64,000 bases of DNA from an uncultured Isosphaeraceae bacterium (GCA_945957605.1 CAMFLR010000001.1:930001-994000); one strand, 5' to 3'. Counted from the stretch's first letter, positions 45,417 to 54,693 are shown. Numbers and translations are program-made. The notes: generated by a model not told the origin, from the letters alone.

Positions 45417-46787
45417 TTACGCATCCTCGACGGGCTTCGGCCGTCTGAATTTTGAGATCAGGATGTCTAGCGGCACTACGACCACGAGCGCAGCGAGGAG
45501 CGAGTTCCAGGGCTGGATCGATAGCAGATAGCGGTCCCAGGCCATGGGTAGATAGCCCACCACACAAATGAGCGTGATGGCCCAAGCGAGGAGAATGGCC
45601 CAGGCCATGGGCGGTTGTTGGTTACGTTTCTGGTCGCGACCTTGTTTTGCGGCGATAAATGCACCAATCGCCACCCAGGGCAACCAGAGCAACACCGCGC
45701 GGTCCTGAGACCAATCGTAGATTTTCGGCAGATTTGAATGCGCAGGGCCGAAGGGGCTGAATCGTCCAAATCCCTGTCGTGCAGTGATCGCGAGTTTCTG
45801 CGGCAGGCTCGAAAGTGCGTAAAGCGGATAAAACTTCTGTTGAAGTGCAGAAATTCGCATACGAAACTGCACCATCTCCCAGCCGCGCCCGATCGGCCCT
45901 TTATCCGCGACTGCTTGCATTTCAGGAGTGAGTGGACCAGGCGGATGAGCCGTGAGCGTCGGATTTCCGAGCAGCACTGTGAAAGCCAGCGTTGACGCGA
46001 AGACGATCGCACCGATCACAACGGTTCCACGTTTCTTGACTGGCGTGCTCGTAAGTAGAAGCGCCAGTGCAGACCAAGCCGCAAGGTGGATCAAGATGAT
46101 CAGCCCAGTCAGTTTGGCGAGGACCGCAAGTCCGCCCAGCAGACCGCCAACGAGCCAGGCCCATATCGTCGGCAAGAATCGGTCGAAGAGCCGTTTGCGC
46201 CAGGCCCAAAGAGCTAGAGCCGCGGACGCGAGCAGGAGCGCTTCGCATGGTACGTCGTTGAGTGCGTGGCGGGTTTGCTGGCGATAGAGTGGGTTGATGG
46301 CCAGTAGAAACGCGGCGAGCGTGCCAGTGCGTATGTCGCGCAGAAGTACGCCGAGCCAGAAGAGCACGACGCAGCCGATCGTCCCCAGAATGATCGCGGG
46401 CCACCGTGCGGCGTTGAGGTTGTCGGAGTTCACGAAGAAGTAATCTTCATCGCCCACGGCCCGAAAATTGAAGCGTTTTTGCCAATCCATGGCAGCATCC
46501 CTCCCCTCGCGAGGATAGCCGCCGATTCGAAGCGAGAGACCGACTAAATATTTGAAAAGCGGAGGCTGGTCGAGTGCGGCCGCTTCCAGCCAGGATATGT
46601 CGTTCAATCGGCCGTCGATGAGCAAATCAAAGGCGCGAGCCTGCGCGATGTAGCTCGATTCGTCGAGCGCGAACAGTTCCAATTTTCGATCGTAGGCAAA
46701 CCACGCGAACGAAGCGATGCCGACGATCAGTGCGATAAACCAGGCGAGCCGGGTGCGGGATGGCGGTACTTGCGAAACGGAAGACAT
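45417..46787 (-). CDS. GT-C glycosyltransferase, ArnT/PMT family 39-like
   Basis: The ATG at 46787 has AGGAG ten bases upstream. The 456-residue protein has about ten membrane helices. The first extracytoplasmic loop holds FALDESSYIAQARAFD, matching the metal/catalytic acidic pair of the family 39 (PMT/ArnT) fold, and the second has an aromatic-rich QKRFNFRAVGDEDYFFVNSDN. Such enzymes transfer sugars from lipid-linked donors to proteins or lipids at the outer face of the membrane. It stands alone, convergent with the esterase-like gene. The substrate cannot be deduced. Confidence 0.88.
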   Translation of the reverse strand: MSSVSQVPPSRTRLAWFIALIVGIASFAWFAYDRKLELFALDESSYIAQARAFDLLIDGRLNDISWLEAAALDQPPLFKYLVGLSLRIGGYPREGRDAAMDWQKRFNFRAVGDEDYFFVNSDNLNAARWPAIILGTIGCVVLFWLGVLLRDIRTGTLAAFLLAINPLYRQQTRHALNDVPCEALLLASAALALWAWRKRLFDRFLPTIWAWLVGGLLGGLAVLAKLTGLIILIHLAAWSALALLLTSTPVKKRGTVVIGAIVFASTLAFTVLLGNPTLTAHPPGPLTPEMQAVADKGPIGRGWEMVQFRMRISALQQKFYPLYALSSLPQKLAITARQGFGRFSPFGPAHSNLPKIYDWSQDRAVLLWLPWVAIGAFIAAKQGRDQKRNQQPPMAWAILLAWAITLICVVGYLPMAWDRYLLSIQPWNSLLAALVVVVPLDILISKFRRPKPVEDA

Positions 46788-47096
46788 AAATCCGCCACTC
46801 CTGAATGCCAAAATCGAAGGCGAAGAGAATTCCGCAAGCGTCAAGTATGGCAGTTGAATCGCCACGTCGTTCTTACTGTCATGCATGATGTCAGGTTGAG
46901 CTAATCGGTGCCACAAGTTTGTCGGCAGGTTGGGCGGAGCTCCATTCAATCCACGTGAGAGACAAAACGTTTCCGTGCTGCCGGACCATCCGGGGTCTGG
47001 CTGTTGGGCGGCGATTCGGATAGGTTCGGGGCGTTAACGATGGATTGGCTCACCGGACCGGTGGGCTGCCTCTGGCCACAGCGGGGAGTTTTGACG

Positions 47097-47930
47097 ATGG
47101 CTCGTGACTTTTCCAACGGTTTGACCCGACGCGAGGCGCTTGTCGCCGGCGCGGCCGCAATGGGCGGGCTGGTTCTCGGCTCGCGTAACCTCTTCGCAGC
47201 CGATTCGAAGGGCTATGGCCCGTTCAAGATGGGCCTGCAGAGCTATTCGCTCCGCCACTTCAAGCGCGATGTGGCTCTCGCGAAGACGAAGGAACTGGGC
47301 GTTCATTACTGGGAAAGCTATCCAGCCCACACGCCGCTCGACCTTGCGACGGTCGCCGAATCCAAGGCTGCGGCCACGGCCGCCGGCGTGTCGGTGATCG
47401 GCTTTGGTGTGTCCCGCTTCACCAAGGATTCGGTCGCGAATCGCAAGTTTTTCGAATTTGGTCGCGCGATGGGAGTAGGCTATCTCTCGGCCGACCCCGA
47501 TCCCGACTCGTTCGATAGCCTCGACAAGCTCGTCGAAGAATACGGCATCGCGATTGGCATTCACCCGCACGGCCCCGGCCACCGCTGGGACAAGATCGAC
47601 AAGATCTGGGGCGCGGTGAAGGACCACCACGAAAAGATCGGTCTTTGCAATGACACCGGACACCTTCTGCGCTCGAAGGAAGACCCCGTTCGTGCGGTTG
47701 AAGTCTTCGGCAAGCGGACGTACGGCGTGCACCTCAAAGATGTGAAGGACGCGAACACGTTCACGATCCTGGGCAAGGGTGACCTGCGTTTGAAGGATCT
47801 GCTCAAGGCGCTTGCGGGCATCAAGTACGATTACTGCCTGGCGCTCGAGTACGAGGAAAACGAGAAGGATCCGATCGCCGACATTCGCGAGTGTCTGAGC
47901 GCGGCTTCCGAGGCCGCCGCTGGACTTTGA
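47097..47930 (+). CDS. TAT-exported sugar phosphate isomerase/epimerase-like protein
   Basis: A 277-residue protein. Its N terminus is a twin-arginine signal: TRREALVAGAAAMGG, with processing probably after NLFAAD. The remainder is a TIM barrel of the isomerase/epimerase family: FKMGLQSYSLRHF, VSVIGFGVSR, IGIHPHGPGHRWDKI with metal-site histidine and HPHG, LCNDTGHLL, YGVHLKDVKD and a final glutamate in ALEYEENE. TAT export of such folded barrels is common in planctomycetes. Three bases after its stop begins the methyltransferase gene, so the two are one operon with the hydrolase that follows. Confidence 0.9.
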   Translation: MARDFSNGLTRREALVAGAAAMGGLVLGSRNLFAADSKGYGPFKMGLQSYSLRHFKRDVALAKTKELGVHYWESYPAHTPLDLATVAESKAAATAAGVSVIGFGVSRFTKDSVANRKFFEFGRAMGVGYLSADPDPDSFDSLDKLVEEYGIAIGIHPHGPGHRWDKIDKIWGAVKDHHEKIGLCNDTGHLLRSKEDPVRAVEVFGKRTYGVHLKDVKDANTFTILGKGDLRLKDLLKALAGIKYDYCLALEYEENEKDPIADIRECLSAASEAAAGL

Positions 47931-47933
47931 GCG

Positions 47934-48758
47934 ATGGACCCGGTCGAAAACAAAAACGAACCCGCGCAGCCCAGGGGATTCTTCTCCTGGGTGGTCGCGG
48001 GATTCCTGATTGTGTTTGAACTCATCCGGTGGGCCATGTTCGACAATCAATCGACGTCGTCGAATCCGTATAAGTCGTTCCTCGTCCGCGTGCAAGAGCC
48101 CGAGGCGATGGACACCGCCGAAGAGGCGTCTGAATACGACGCGATGGACCACTCGGTGGTCAATCAGCGGTTCGTCGACGACTTTTTGACGGCCCATGGC
48201 GCATGTCAGGGAAGAGAGATTCTCGACGTCGGCACAGGGACGGCTCAGATTCCCATAACGCTTTGTCAAACCGATCAAACCGCAATCGTTCGCGCCGTCG
48301 ACTTGGCGCAACACATGCTCGATCGCGCGGCTGAGAATGTGAAAGCGGCGGGCTTTTCGGGCCGAATCGCGCTACAGCTTGTCGACGCCAAGGGTTTGCC
48401 CTTTGCCGACAGCAGTTTCGAGGCAGTAATCTCGAATTCGATCATTCATCACATTCCCGATCCCCTGCCCGCTCTCGGCGAGATGGCTCGACTGGTTGCG
48501 CCTGGCGGCACGTTGATGGTGCGCGATCTGGTCCGGCCTGATAGTTCGGGCGAAGTTCAAAGGCTCGTCGATACCTATGCCGCGGATGAGTCGGAAAAGG
48601 CTCGGGCGTTATTTGATGCGTCGCTTCGCGCAGCGTTCCGGCTCGATGAAGTTCGTGCGTTCGTAAGTCAATTGAAGCTGAATCCGAACGATGTCACGAT
48701 GACGTCGGACCGTCACTGGACATGGGTTTGGAGGCGGCAAGAGGAAGCAACCGGCTAA
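47934..48758 (+). CDS. Membrane-associated SAM-dependent methyltransferase
   Basis: The ATG at 47934 lies three bases after the previous stop. The first 35 residues hold a hydrophobic segment (FFSWVVAGFLIVFELIRWAM), so the enzyme may be membrane-bound; an alternative start at 48109 would remove it. The catalytic domain has motif I EILDVGTGTAQIPITL near residue 95, the acidic ribose position in VRAVDLAQHML, and VISNSIIHHIPDP. It is class I. The substrate is unknown. The stop overlaps the next start by one base (TAATG). Confidence 0.82.
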   Translation: MDPVENKNEPAQPRGFFSWVVAGFLIVFELIRWAMFDNQSTSSNPYKSFLVRVQEPEAMDTAEEASEYDAMDHSVVNQRFVDDFLTAHGACQGREILDVGTGTAQIPITLCQTDQTAIVRAVDLAQHMLDRAAENVKAAGFSGRIALQLVDAKGLPFADSSFEAVISNSIIHHIPDPLPALGEMARLVAPGGTLMVRDLVRPDSSGEVQRLVDTYAADESEKARALFDASLRAAFRLDEVRAFVSQLKLNPNDVTMTSDRHWTWVWRRQEEATG

Positions 48759-49597
48759 TGGACAATCCTTCGCGATCGCTAATGCTCGCCGCGGCCGACG
48801 GAACGGCGTTGCATGCCCGTTTGTGGACCGTTTCCGAGCCGCGTGGAGTGCTGGTCATCGCTCATGGGCTGGGGGAGCATGGCGGTGGCTACGACCATGT
48901 TGCACAGCGAGTGCGAGACGATGCGGGGATGAACGTTCTCGCATTTGACTTCCGCGGCCACGGTCGAAGTGCGGGGACGCGTGGTTATGTCAGCAAGTAC
49001 GAAGATTTTCTCAACGATTTGAATTCGGCGATCGAATACGTCAAGCATGAGTGGCCGGGGATCAAACGGTTCGTGTTGGGACATTCGAACGGTGGCCAGG
49101 TGGTGTTACGTGCTGCGGCGCGCGGGCTTCTCGATGTGGACGGCCTTTTACTGAGCAATCCCGCGCTCCGGCTCGCCCAGCGCGTTCCAGGCTGGAAAGT
49201 CGGCGTAGGCAAGGTGCTCGATCGTGTCGCGCCTCGGGTGACGCTGGCCTCGGAGATCGATCAGAGCCAGCTCACGCGCGACCGTGCCATGATTGCGGCG
49301 CGTCAGGATGATCCACTTCGACATACGCGCATCAATAGCAAGCTTTTCTTCGGATTGCTTGAAGGAGGAGGCTTGATCGGCGAAGCCGCGCACGCGATCA
49401 CGCAGCCAATTTTGTTCTTGCTGGGCGGTTCGGATCCGATCATCGATCCCCAGTTCACGACCCAATTGTTTGAGAAGCTGGGCTCGATCGACAAAACAAT
49501 CTGGCGCGATCCCGATATGCTGCACGAACCGCTCAATGAGATTGGCCGTGACGTGCCGATTGCAGTTATTGTCGACTGGCTCAAAGCCCGACTTTGA
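48758..49597 (+). CDS. Alpha/beta hydrolase, monoacylglycerol-lipase-like
   Basis: A 279-residue protein. It has the oxyanion-hole HGLGEHGGGYDHVAQ near 36, FDFRGHGRSAG, the nucleophile elbow VLGHSNGGQVVLR with serine about residue 108, an acidic residue in LLGGSDPIIDP, and a late histidine in DMLHEPLNEI. The order matches serum-lipase-like monoglyceride and lysophospholipid lipases (Hydrolase_4). It is the last gene of a tight operon. A hairpin follows 12 bases after the stop. Confidence 0.9.
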   Translation: MDNPSRSLMLAAADGTALHARLWTVSEPRGVLVIAHGLGEHGGGYDHVAQRVRDDAGMNVLAFDFRGHGRSAGTRGYVSKYEDFLNDLNSAIEYVKHEWPGIKRFVLGHSNGGQVVLRAAARGLLDVDGLLLSNPALRLAQRVPGWKVGVGKVLDRVAPRVTLASEIDQSQLTRDRAMIAARQDDPLRHTRINSKLFFGLLEGGGLIGEAAHAITQPILFLLGGSDPIIDPQFTTQLFEKLGSIDKTIWRDPDMLHEPLNEIGRDVPIAVIVDWLKARL

Positions 49598-49608
49598 ATC
49601 GACAAAAG

Positions 49609-49631
49609 ATGCGAAGAAGGACTCTTCGCAT
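49609..49631 (+). terminator. Hairpin after the hydrolase operon
   Basis: ATGCGAAGA (49609-49617) and TCTTCGCAT (49623-49631) form a perfect 9-base stem with a 5-base loop, 12 bases after the stop. No T-run follows, so termination may depend on Rho. Confidence 0.45.
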
Positions 49632-49703
49632 GGTAGTCGTCTCCCCGCGTTAACTTTCGCATAAACTGCTTGGGAATAGAGCCAAAAACTCGAGATCTCT
49701 TTA

Positions 49704-49853
49704 CTTCGTTTCCTCGTTACCTTCTGTTCGAACCTCTTCTGTGCTTGGCGAGTTGATTCGCGTTCGGACTGTCAACAAAAGAAATCAAGATTTGCTGGAA
49801 ACGTAGATATTTGTGAATTCGGTTTTGAACAGAAGGTAACGAAGGAAACGAAG
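49704..49853. repeat. Spaced inverted repeat of about 29 bases
   Basis: The left arm (49704-49732) reads CTTCGTTTCCTCGTTACC then TTCTGTTCGAA. The right arm (49825-49853) is its inverted copy with one extra base and one changed base. About 92 bases lie between. The whole sits in the 351-base gap between convergent genes. It could fold into a long hairpin or be a dispersed, REP- or MITE-like element. Copy number elsewhere is not visible here. Confidence 0.6.
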
Positions 49854-49948
49854 TTGGGAGAAAGCAATTTCCCAATTCGCACGTTAACTTCAAAGTCTCA
49901 ATTTGTTCCTGTTTAGTGAACTCTCACAAGTTCGGATAGCGAAGCTGA

Positions 49949-51088
49949 TCAAATCCGCGAAAACATCTGGCCTGGTAGGCGGCGCACGAGTCGGCGCATC
50001 TCAAGGACGCTGAGCGTTGCCATCACCTGTGAGGCGACCAGTCCCGTCTGTGCGATCACCTGATCGATCGGAATCGGCTGATCGCCCAGCAAGCCCAGAA
50101 CTTTTCGTTCCTGTTCGGAAAGCGCCAATTCAGCAGGTCGGCGGACGGCTGGCTCGTCGGGCGCGGGCTTGATGTCGCGGACGAGTGGACCGAGCTCTTC
50201 GAGAATGTCTTCGACCGATTGCACGAGTTTGGCGCCGTCACGAATGAGATGGTGACAGCCGACGCTTGAGAGACTGTCGATTGGACCGGGCACTGCGAAA
50301 ATCTCGCGGTTCTGGTCGGTCGCGTGCTTCGCGGTCGAAAGCGAGCCGCTCTTGGGCGTCGCCTCAACCACAACAACACCTAGACTGAGGCCCGAGATTA
50401 TTCTGTTGCGCTGTGGGAAAAGGCCTGCGATCGGGGCCTGAAGCATCGCAGTTTCGCTGATGAGGGCGCCGCGTTCGACGACTTCACGAGCCAGATCTTC
50501 GTGCTCTGGTGGATAGATCTGCGAGAGGCCATTCGCAAGGATACCGATCGTCCGACCACCGGCACGAAGTGCGCCGCGGTGCGCTGCGGCGTCGATGCCG
50601 CGAGCCAGACCGGAGATCACCGTGATGCCGACACGGCCGAGTGAGGCGCCCAGTTTGTCGGCGACGCGCAGTCCATAAGGCGTGCAGTGGCGCGAGCCGA
50701 CGATTGCGACTGCGAGGGCGTCGGCTTCGATCAACTCGCCGCGCACGTAAAGCAGATTCGGCGGGTCGGGAATTTCTTCGAGTGCGGCGGGATAGTTGCT
50801 GTCACCGCGAAGGACGATTTGCGTGTCGTGCTTGCGGCATTCGTCAAGTTCGGCCCTGGGGTCGAAATCAGTACGGGCACTAACTATCTTATCGGCCAGC
50901 TTGGGACCGACGTTGGGCACGCCTTTGAGCCGGTCGCGCGAGGCGTTGAGAACATCGGTCGCGGTGCCGAAGTGTTCGAGCAGGGCGCGACAAGTTTGCG
51001 GCCCTACACCCGGCACCAGGGTGAGGCAGAGCATGTCGAGCAGCGGCTCGTCGGGGGTTCCGGCGTAGGGGCTGTTACTCTTAGGCAT
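49949..51088 (-). CDS. dprA: DNA-processing protein DprA
   Basis: A 379-residue protein. A helical N-terminal part (DMLCLTLVPGVGPQTCRALL, helix-hairpin-helix) precedes the Rossmann-like DprA core with AIVGSRHCTPYGLRVADKLG, ISGLARGIDAAAHRGAL and FPQRNRIISGLSLGVVVVEA. A C-terminal winged helix (LGLLGDQPIPIDQVIAQTGL) is present. DprA loads RecA onto single-stranded DNA taken up in transformation, and exists in non-competent bacteria too. Its start overlaps the end of aroB by eight bases, so the two are transcribed and coupled together. Confidence 0.95.
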   Translation of the reverse strand: MPKSNSPYAGTPDEPLLDMLCLTLVPGVGPQTCRALLEHFGTATDVLNASRDRLKGVPNVGPKLADKIVSARTDFDPRAELDECRKHDTQIVLRGDSNYPAALEEIPDPPNLLYVRGELIEADALAVAIVGSRHCTPYGLRVADKLGASLGRVGITVISGLARGIDAAAHRGALRAGGRTIGILANGLSQIYPPEHEDLAREVVERGALISETAMLQAPIAGLFPQRNRIISGLSLGVVVVEATPKSGSLSTAKHATDQNREIFAVPGPIDSLSSVGCHHLIRDGAKLVQSVEDILEELGPLVRDIKPAPDEPAVRRPAELALSEQERKVLGLLGDQPIPIDQVIAQTGLVASQVMATLSVLEMRRLVRRLPGQMFSRI

Positions 51089-52196
51089 CGAGACACGCCA
51101 GAATGTCAGACTCGGTGGGAGCGTCGGTGAGAACGACGTGGCCGATCCGTTCGGGCAGCACGAAGCGAATCTTACCGCCGCGATTTTTCTTGTCGCGCCC
51201 CATCGCGTTGATCAGCGACTGGTGATCGAGGCCTGGAGCCGACGTCGGCAGACCGAAGCGTTCCAGCAACCGGATGAGCCGTGCGGTGACGTCGGGACCG
51301 ATCCAGCCGAGGCGTTCGGCGAGTCGCGACTCGGCCACCATGCCGACAGACACCGCCTCGCCGTGCTGGAAACCGCCGCCGTAGCCTGCCACGGCTTCGA
51401 TTGCGTGACCAATCGTGTGTCCGAAATTCAAGACAGCACGCAGGCCGGTTTCTTCCCGTTCGTCGCGGGAAACGACGTCGGCCTTGAGTTCGCAACTCCG
51501 GGCGATGATTCGCCGCAGCGCGTTCGGACTGCGGTCGAGAATCGCCTGAGAATTCGCCTCAAGCTCGTCGAAGAACGCCGCATCGAGAATCACGCCGTAT
51601 TTCACGACTTCGGCGAGTCCGCACTGCAATTCTCGAACGGGGAGTGTCTCGAGTGTCGAGGTGTCGACCCAAACGCCAACTGGTTGGTGAAATGCGCCGA
51701 TGATGTTTTTCGCGTGGGGATGATTGATCCCCACCTTGCCGCCAACCGAGCTATCAACCTGGGAAAGCAGCGTCGTTGGAATCATGAAGAGCGGGATGCC
51801 GCGTGCGTAAGTCGCCGCGCCAAAACCAGCCAGATCCCCCATCACTCCACCGCCGACCGCAATCACGCACACGTGACGATCGGCTTTCATCTCGACGAGT
51901 TCATCCCAAATCGCCTGGGCGCATGCAAAGCTCTTGCTCGCCTCTCCGGCAGGCAGGATCAGGCGTTCGGAGTCGATGTCGATCGATCGGAGCGATTGTG
52001 CGTATGCATCAATTCGCCCCGTGACATTTTGATCGCTCACGAAAAGTGCCTTGCGACAATTCTTGCCTGCCCAGCGCGGGCGCAGCGACTCGGCAACGAA
52101 TGGCGCAAAGCCGGCCGGGCCGTCCGTGACGCGGACGACGTACGATCTTGGGCCTAGTTCGACGGCGACATCGGTAAAAACAGCAGCGTCTGACAC
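51081..52196 (-). CDS. aroB: 3-dehydroquinate synthase
   Basis: A 371-residue enzyme of the shikimate pathway that converts DAHP to 3-dehydroquinate using NAD and zinc. It shows the nucleotide-binding GGGVMGDLAGFGAATYARG, the substrate region QVDSSVGGKVGINHPHAKN, the zinc glutamate in CGLAEVVKYG, and the zinc histidines in NFGHTIGHAIE and FQHGEAVS. The length is typical. dprA follows with an 8-base overlap. A hairpin-rich region separates it from the divergent protease gene. Confidence 0.95.
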   Translation of the reverse strand: MSDAAVFTDVAVELGPRSYVVRVTDGPAGFAPFVAESLRPRWAGKNCRKALFVSDQNVTGRIDAYAQSLRSIDIDSERLILPAGEASKSFACAQAIWDELVEMKADRHVCVIAVGGGVMGDLAGFGAATYARGIPLFMIPTTLLSQVDSSVGGKVGINHPHAKNIIGAFHQPVGVWVDTSTLETLPVRELQCGLAEVVKYGVILDAAFFDELEANSQAILDRSPNALRRIIARSCELKADVVSRDEREETGLRAVLNFGHTIGHAIEAVAGYGGGFQHGEAVSVGMVAESRLAERLGWIGPDVTARLIRLLERFGLPTSAPGLDHQSLINAMGRDKKNRGGKIRFVLPERIGHVVLTDAPTESDILACLDA

Positions 52197-52277
52197 TCCG
52201 CACCTCCCCAGCGAGAAGGGGATATTCTAGCAATCGCGCGGCTTCGTGCGAAGTGCATGGATTGCCTCAGAGGGGGT

Positions 52278-52312
52278 GCGCCGATACACTTCCGTTAGGA
52301 TACGGAAGGCGC
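52278..52312. other. Small nested hairpin in the aroB/M50 intergenic region
   Basis: CTTCCGT (52289-52295) and ACGGAAG (52302-52308) form a 7-base stem, and GCGCC (52278-52282) can pair with GGCGC (52308-52312) around it. It lies in the 5' leader of the M50 gene, or in the divergent promoter region. A regulatory role is possible but unsupported. Confidence 0.25.
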
Positions 52313-52360
52313 CTCCTCACCCTCCGTCGGTCTCCAACCGCCCTGGTATGGCACGCGCGC

Positions 52361-53416
52361 ATGTCGGATTTTTTCTCGTGGTCGTTAGACCTGGGCCGGT
52401 GGGCGGGTAGTCGCGTCAGGATTCACGTCAGCCTGCTGCTCACGTTGGTCCTCACGCTGATCTTCTCGCCACGCGAGGGTGGGCCGCACTTTTTGCCCAC
52501 CCTGATGTGGCTCTGCGTCTATGTTTTCGTGCTGATTCTGCACGAAGGCGGGCATCTTCTTGCCGCGTGGTGGCAAGACTCTGAGCCAGAGGACGTCTAC
52601 CTCTGGCCGCTGGGCAACCTCATCCTGCCAACCAACCGCCGTGTGAACGAGAACCCCATCGTTCTGGCGGGCGGATTAGTTGTCAGCGGGGTTTGCGCGA
52701 TCGGCTCGGCGATCATCCTCGCGTTCTTTCGTGCGAGAATGCAGCTCAACCCGTTCGGCGGCGATATCGATTCCGGCGCTCCGATGCTCATCGATTCGAA
52801 CGGGCTCGCCAGCCCGCTGACGCCGCTCTGGTATCTCGGCTGGTTCGGCTGGCTCAACTGGTTGCTCTTCCTCATAAACATGCTGCCGGCGCTGCCGTTC
52901 GACATGGGTCGAATCTTGCGCGCGACGGTGAGCCGGACCGGTTTCGGCCTGAAAACCGACGCGATGATTGGCCCCTGGGCGGGACATACAGTCGCCGCGT
53001 TTTTGGGCGTGATTGGCGTGCTGCGTTTGCTGCTCTATCAGCGCATTGACGCGATTAGCGTCATCGTGCTGGCGGTTTTCATCGAAGTGCTTGTCCGGCT
53101 CGAAGCGCGGATGATGGAGGACGGCAGTTTTTACGACGACGGCGTATTTGGCTACGACTTTTCCGAAGGGTACACGAGCCTGGAGTCGAGTGCGGCGAAG
53201 GTGCGGCCGCGCCGGGAGAGCGTGCTAAAACGCTGGCGGCGGAGACGTTCAGACCAGCGCAAGCAGCGGAAAGAAGCGCAGTTCGCGGCCGAGGAGCGCC
53301 GTCTCGACGAGATCCTCGACAAGATCCATCACCACGGCAAGTCATCGCTCAGCGATGAAGAGCAACGATTCCTCGTGCGCGTCAGTTCGCGGATTCGCAA
53401 GCGGTCGCAAACTTGA
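52361..53416 (+). CDS. M50-family (site-2-protease-like) membrane metalloprotease
   Basis: A 351-residue protein. The zinc motif HEGGH near residue 63 lies in a membrane helix (WLCVYVFVLILHEGGHLLAAW), and the second metal site is in LFLINMLPALPFDMGRIL near 180, where the aspartate is the third ligand. Five or six helices are predicted. After them comes a basic C-terminal tail of about 90 residues. This layout is that of intramembrane S2P proteases. The substrate is unknown. An earlier in-frame start at 52253 adds no family sequence. The stop overlaps the next start by TTGA. Confidence 0.88.
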   Translation: MSDFFSWSLDLGRWAGSRVRIHVSLLLTLVLTLIFSPREGGPHFLPTLMWLCVYVFVLILHEGGHLLAAWWQDSEPEDVYLWPLGNLILPTNRRVNENPIVLAGGLVVSGVCAIGSAIILAFFRARMQLNPFGGDIDSGAPMLIDSNGLASPLTPLWYLGWFGWLNWLLFLINMLPALPFDMGRILRATVSRTGFGLKTDAMIGPWAGHTVAAFLGVIGVLRLLLYQRIDAISVIVLAVFIEVLVRLEARMMEDGSFYDDGVFGYDFSEGYTSLESSAAKVRPRRESVLKRWRRRRSDQRKQRKEAQFAAEERRLDEILDKIHHHGKSSLSDEEQRFLVRVSSRIRKRSQT

Positions 53417-54198
53417 GCGGCGTATTTGCAGCCGCTTTAAGGGCGGGGCCGCTTGTCCTCGACGCTGCGATCGGCACGCGTTTGATCGCTCAAGGGCTCG
53501 ATCTCCGCGACGACGATCCCGCGTTCTGGAATCTCACGCATCCTGAAGAAGTCGCCAGATGTCACGAACTCGACAGGCACGCTGGCGCCGATATCGTGCT
53601 GACGAATACGTTTGGCGCGAACCGCGTTTGGTTGGGACGGTGGAATCGTGCGGCTGAATTTGCGGAGATCAATCGGGCGGCGGTGACATTGGCGCGTTCG
53701 AGTGGCGCGATGGTGCTCGGGTCAATCGGGCCGACTGCCTGGAATTCGAGCGATCCGTCGGCGTTGCTCGCTCAAGCTGAAGTGCTGCTCGAAGCCGGAG
53801 TCGACGGCTTGATTCTCGAGACTTTTACCGGGGTGAACGCAATCGAGGCTGTCGCTTCGCTTCGATCCATTACCAGCGGCCCAATCATCGCAAGTGTTTT
53901 TGACCCAGGAGATTATGGCGCCCAACTCGCAGATGCAGGCGCTGATGTTGTGGGTGTTAATTGTGCGCATCCAGTCGATGCGGCTCGGATGTTAATGGAA
54001 CTTGACGCTCAGCTTCCACTGCTCTGGAAACCTAGCGCGGCGCTTCCGGAACGATACGCGCTCACTCCTAGCGAGTTTGCCGCCCCCGTCTCCGATCTCA
54101 TCAGGCATGGCGTGCGACTCCTGGGCGGTTGCTGTGGAGCGACTTCGGACCATATCGCGGCGATTCGACGGTTGATTCCCGTCGTCGAAGCGCGATAA
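53413..54198 (+). CDS. Homocysteine S-methyltransferase-family protein
   Basis: The start is a TTG at 53413 overlapping the M50 stop (TTGA), with no better ATG upstream. The 261-residue protein is a short Pfam S-methyl_trans barrel: VLDAAIGTRLIAQG, VLTNTFGANRVWL, GSIGPTAWNS, GVNCAHPVDA and VRLLGGCCGATSDHI. The cysteines in GVNC and the GGCCG pair are the zinc ligands of the family, so it should be active. It may methylate homocysteine or be a related methyltransferase. Confidence 0.88.
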   Translation: MSGVFAAALRAGPLVLDAAIGTRLIAQGLDLRDDDPAFWNLTHPEEVARCHELDRHAGADIVLTNTFGANRVWLGRWNRAAEFAEINRAAVTLARSSGAMVLGSIGPTAWNSSDPSALLAQAEVLLEAGVDGLILETFTGVNAIEAVASLRSITSGPIIASVFDPGDYGAQLADAGADVVGVNCAHPVDAARMLMELDAQLPLLWKPSAALPERYALTPSEFAAPVSDLIRHGVRLLGGCCGATSDHIAAIRRLIPVVEAR

Positions 54199-54240
54199 TC
54201 TGTTTGCAATCGAACACGAAGCCGTTCCGGAATCCCGTTC

Positions 54241-54693
54241 ATGGCCCAGACTTCCGCACCGAAACGTCGCCGAGCGGCGAGAGTTACGCGCGAACAGCTT
54301 CAGCCCGGCGATTGTCTGTGCAACCATTGCACGGGCAAGTGTTGCCGCTATTTTTCGCTCCCCATCGAAACGCCGACCGACTGGGACGATTTCGACGCCA
54401 TTCGCTGGTATCTCGCTCACGGGAAGACGCTGGTTTATGTCGAGAAGGAGACATGGTACCTCGTCGTCTTGATGAAGTGCCGGTACCTGACCGCCGACGA
54501 TCGGTGCGCGATTTATTTGAATCGGCCGAAAATCTGCGACGAGTACACGACCGAAGGTTGCGAATACGACGACGACTGGATCTTCGAGCAGGTGTTCGAA
54601 AGTCCTGAGCAGATCTGGGAATACGCCGAAGCGATTCTGCCTCCTCGCAAGAAAAAGGCTCCCGAGCTGACTCAGATCGGCGGTTTGAGTTAA
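54241..54693 (+). CDS. YkgJ-family cysteine cluster protein
   Basis: A 150-residue protein with cysteines in the order of the YkgJ (CxxCxxxCC) family: GDCLCNHCTGKCCRYFSLP near residues 23-41, LMKCRYLTADDRCAIYLNRP near 78-97, and KICDEY. These probably bind zinc or an iron-sulfur cluster. The role of the family is unclear. It starts a co-directional run that continues to 60124. Confidence 0.9.
   Translation: MAQTSAPKRRRAARVTREQLQPGDCLCNHCTGKCCRYFSLPIETPTDWDDFDAIRWYLAHGKTLVYVEKETWYLVVLMKCRYLTADDRCAIYLNRPKICDEYTTEGCEYDDDWIFEQVFESPEQIWEYAEAILPPRKKKAPELTQIGGLS

Noticed and set aside
47034..48314. 426-codon minus-strand open frame
   Set aside because: It lies opposite two well-supported genes and matches no family.
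51138..52157. 339-codon plus-strand open frame
   Set aside because: It is a shadow of aroB with no domain.
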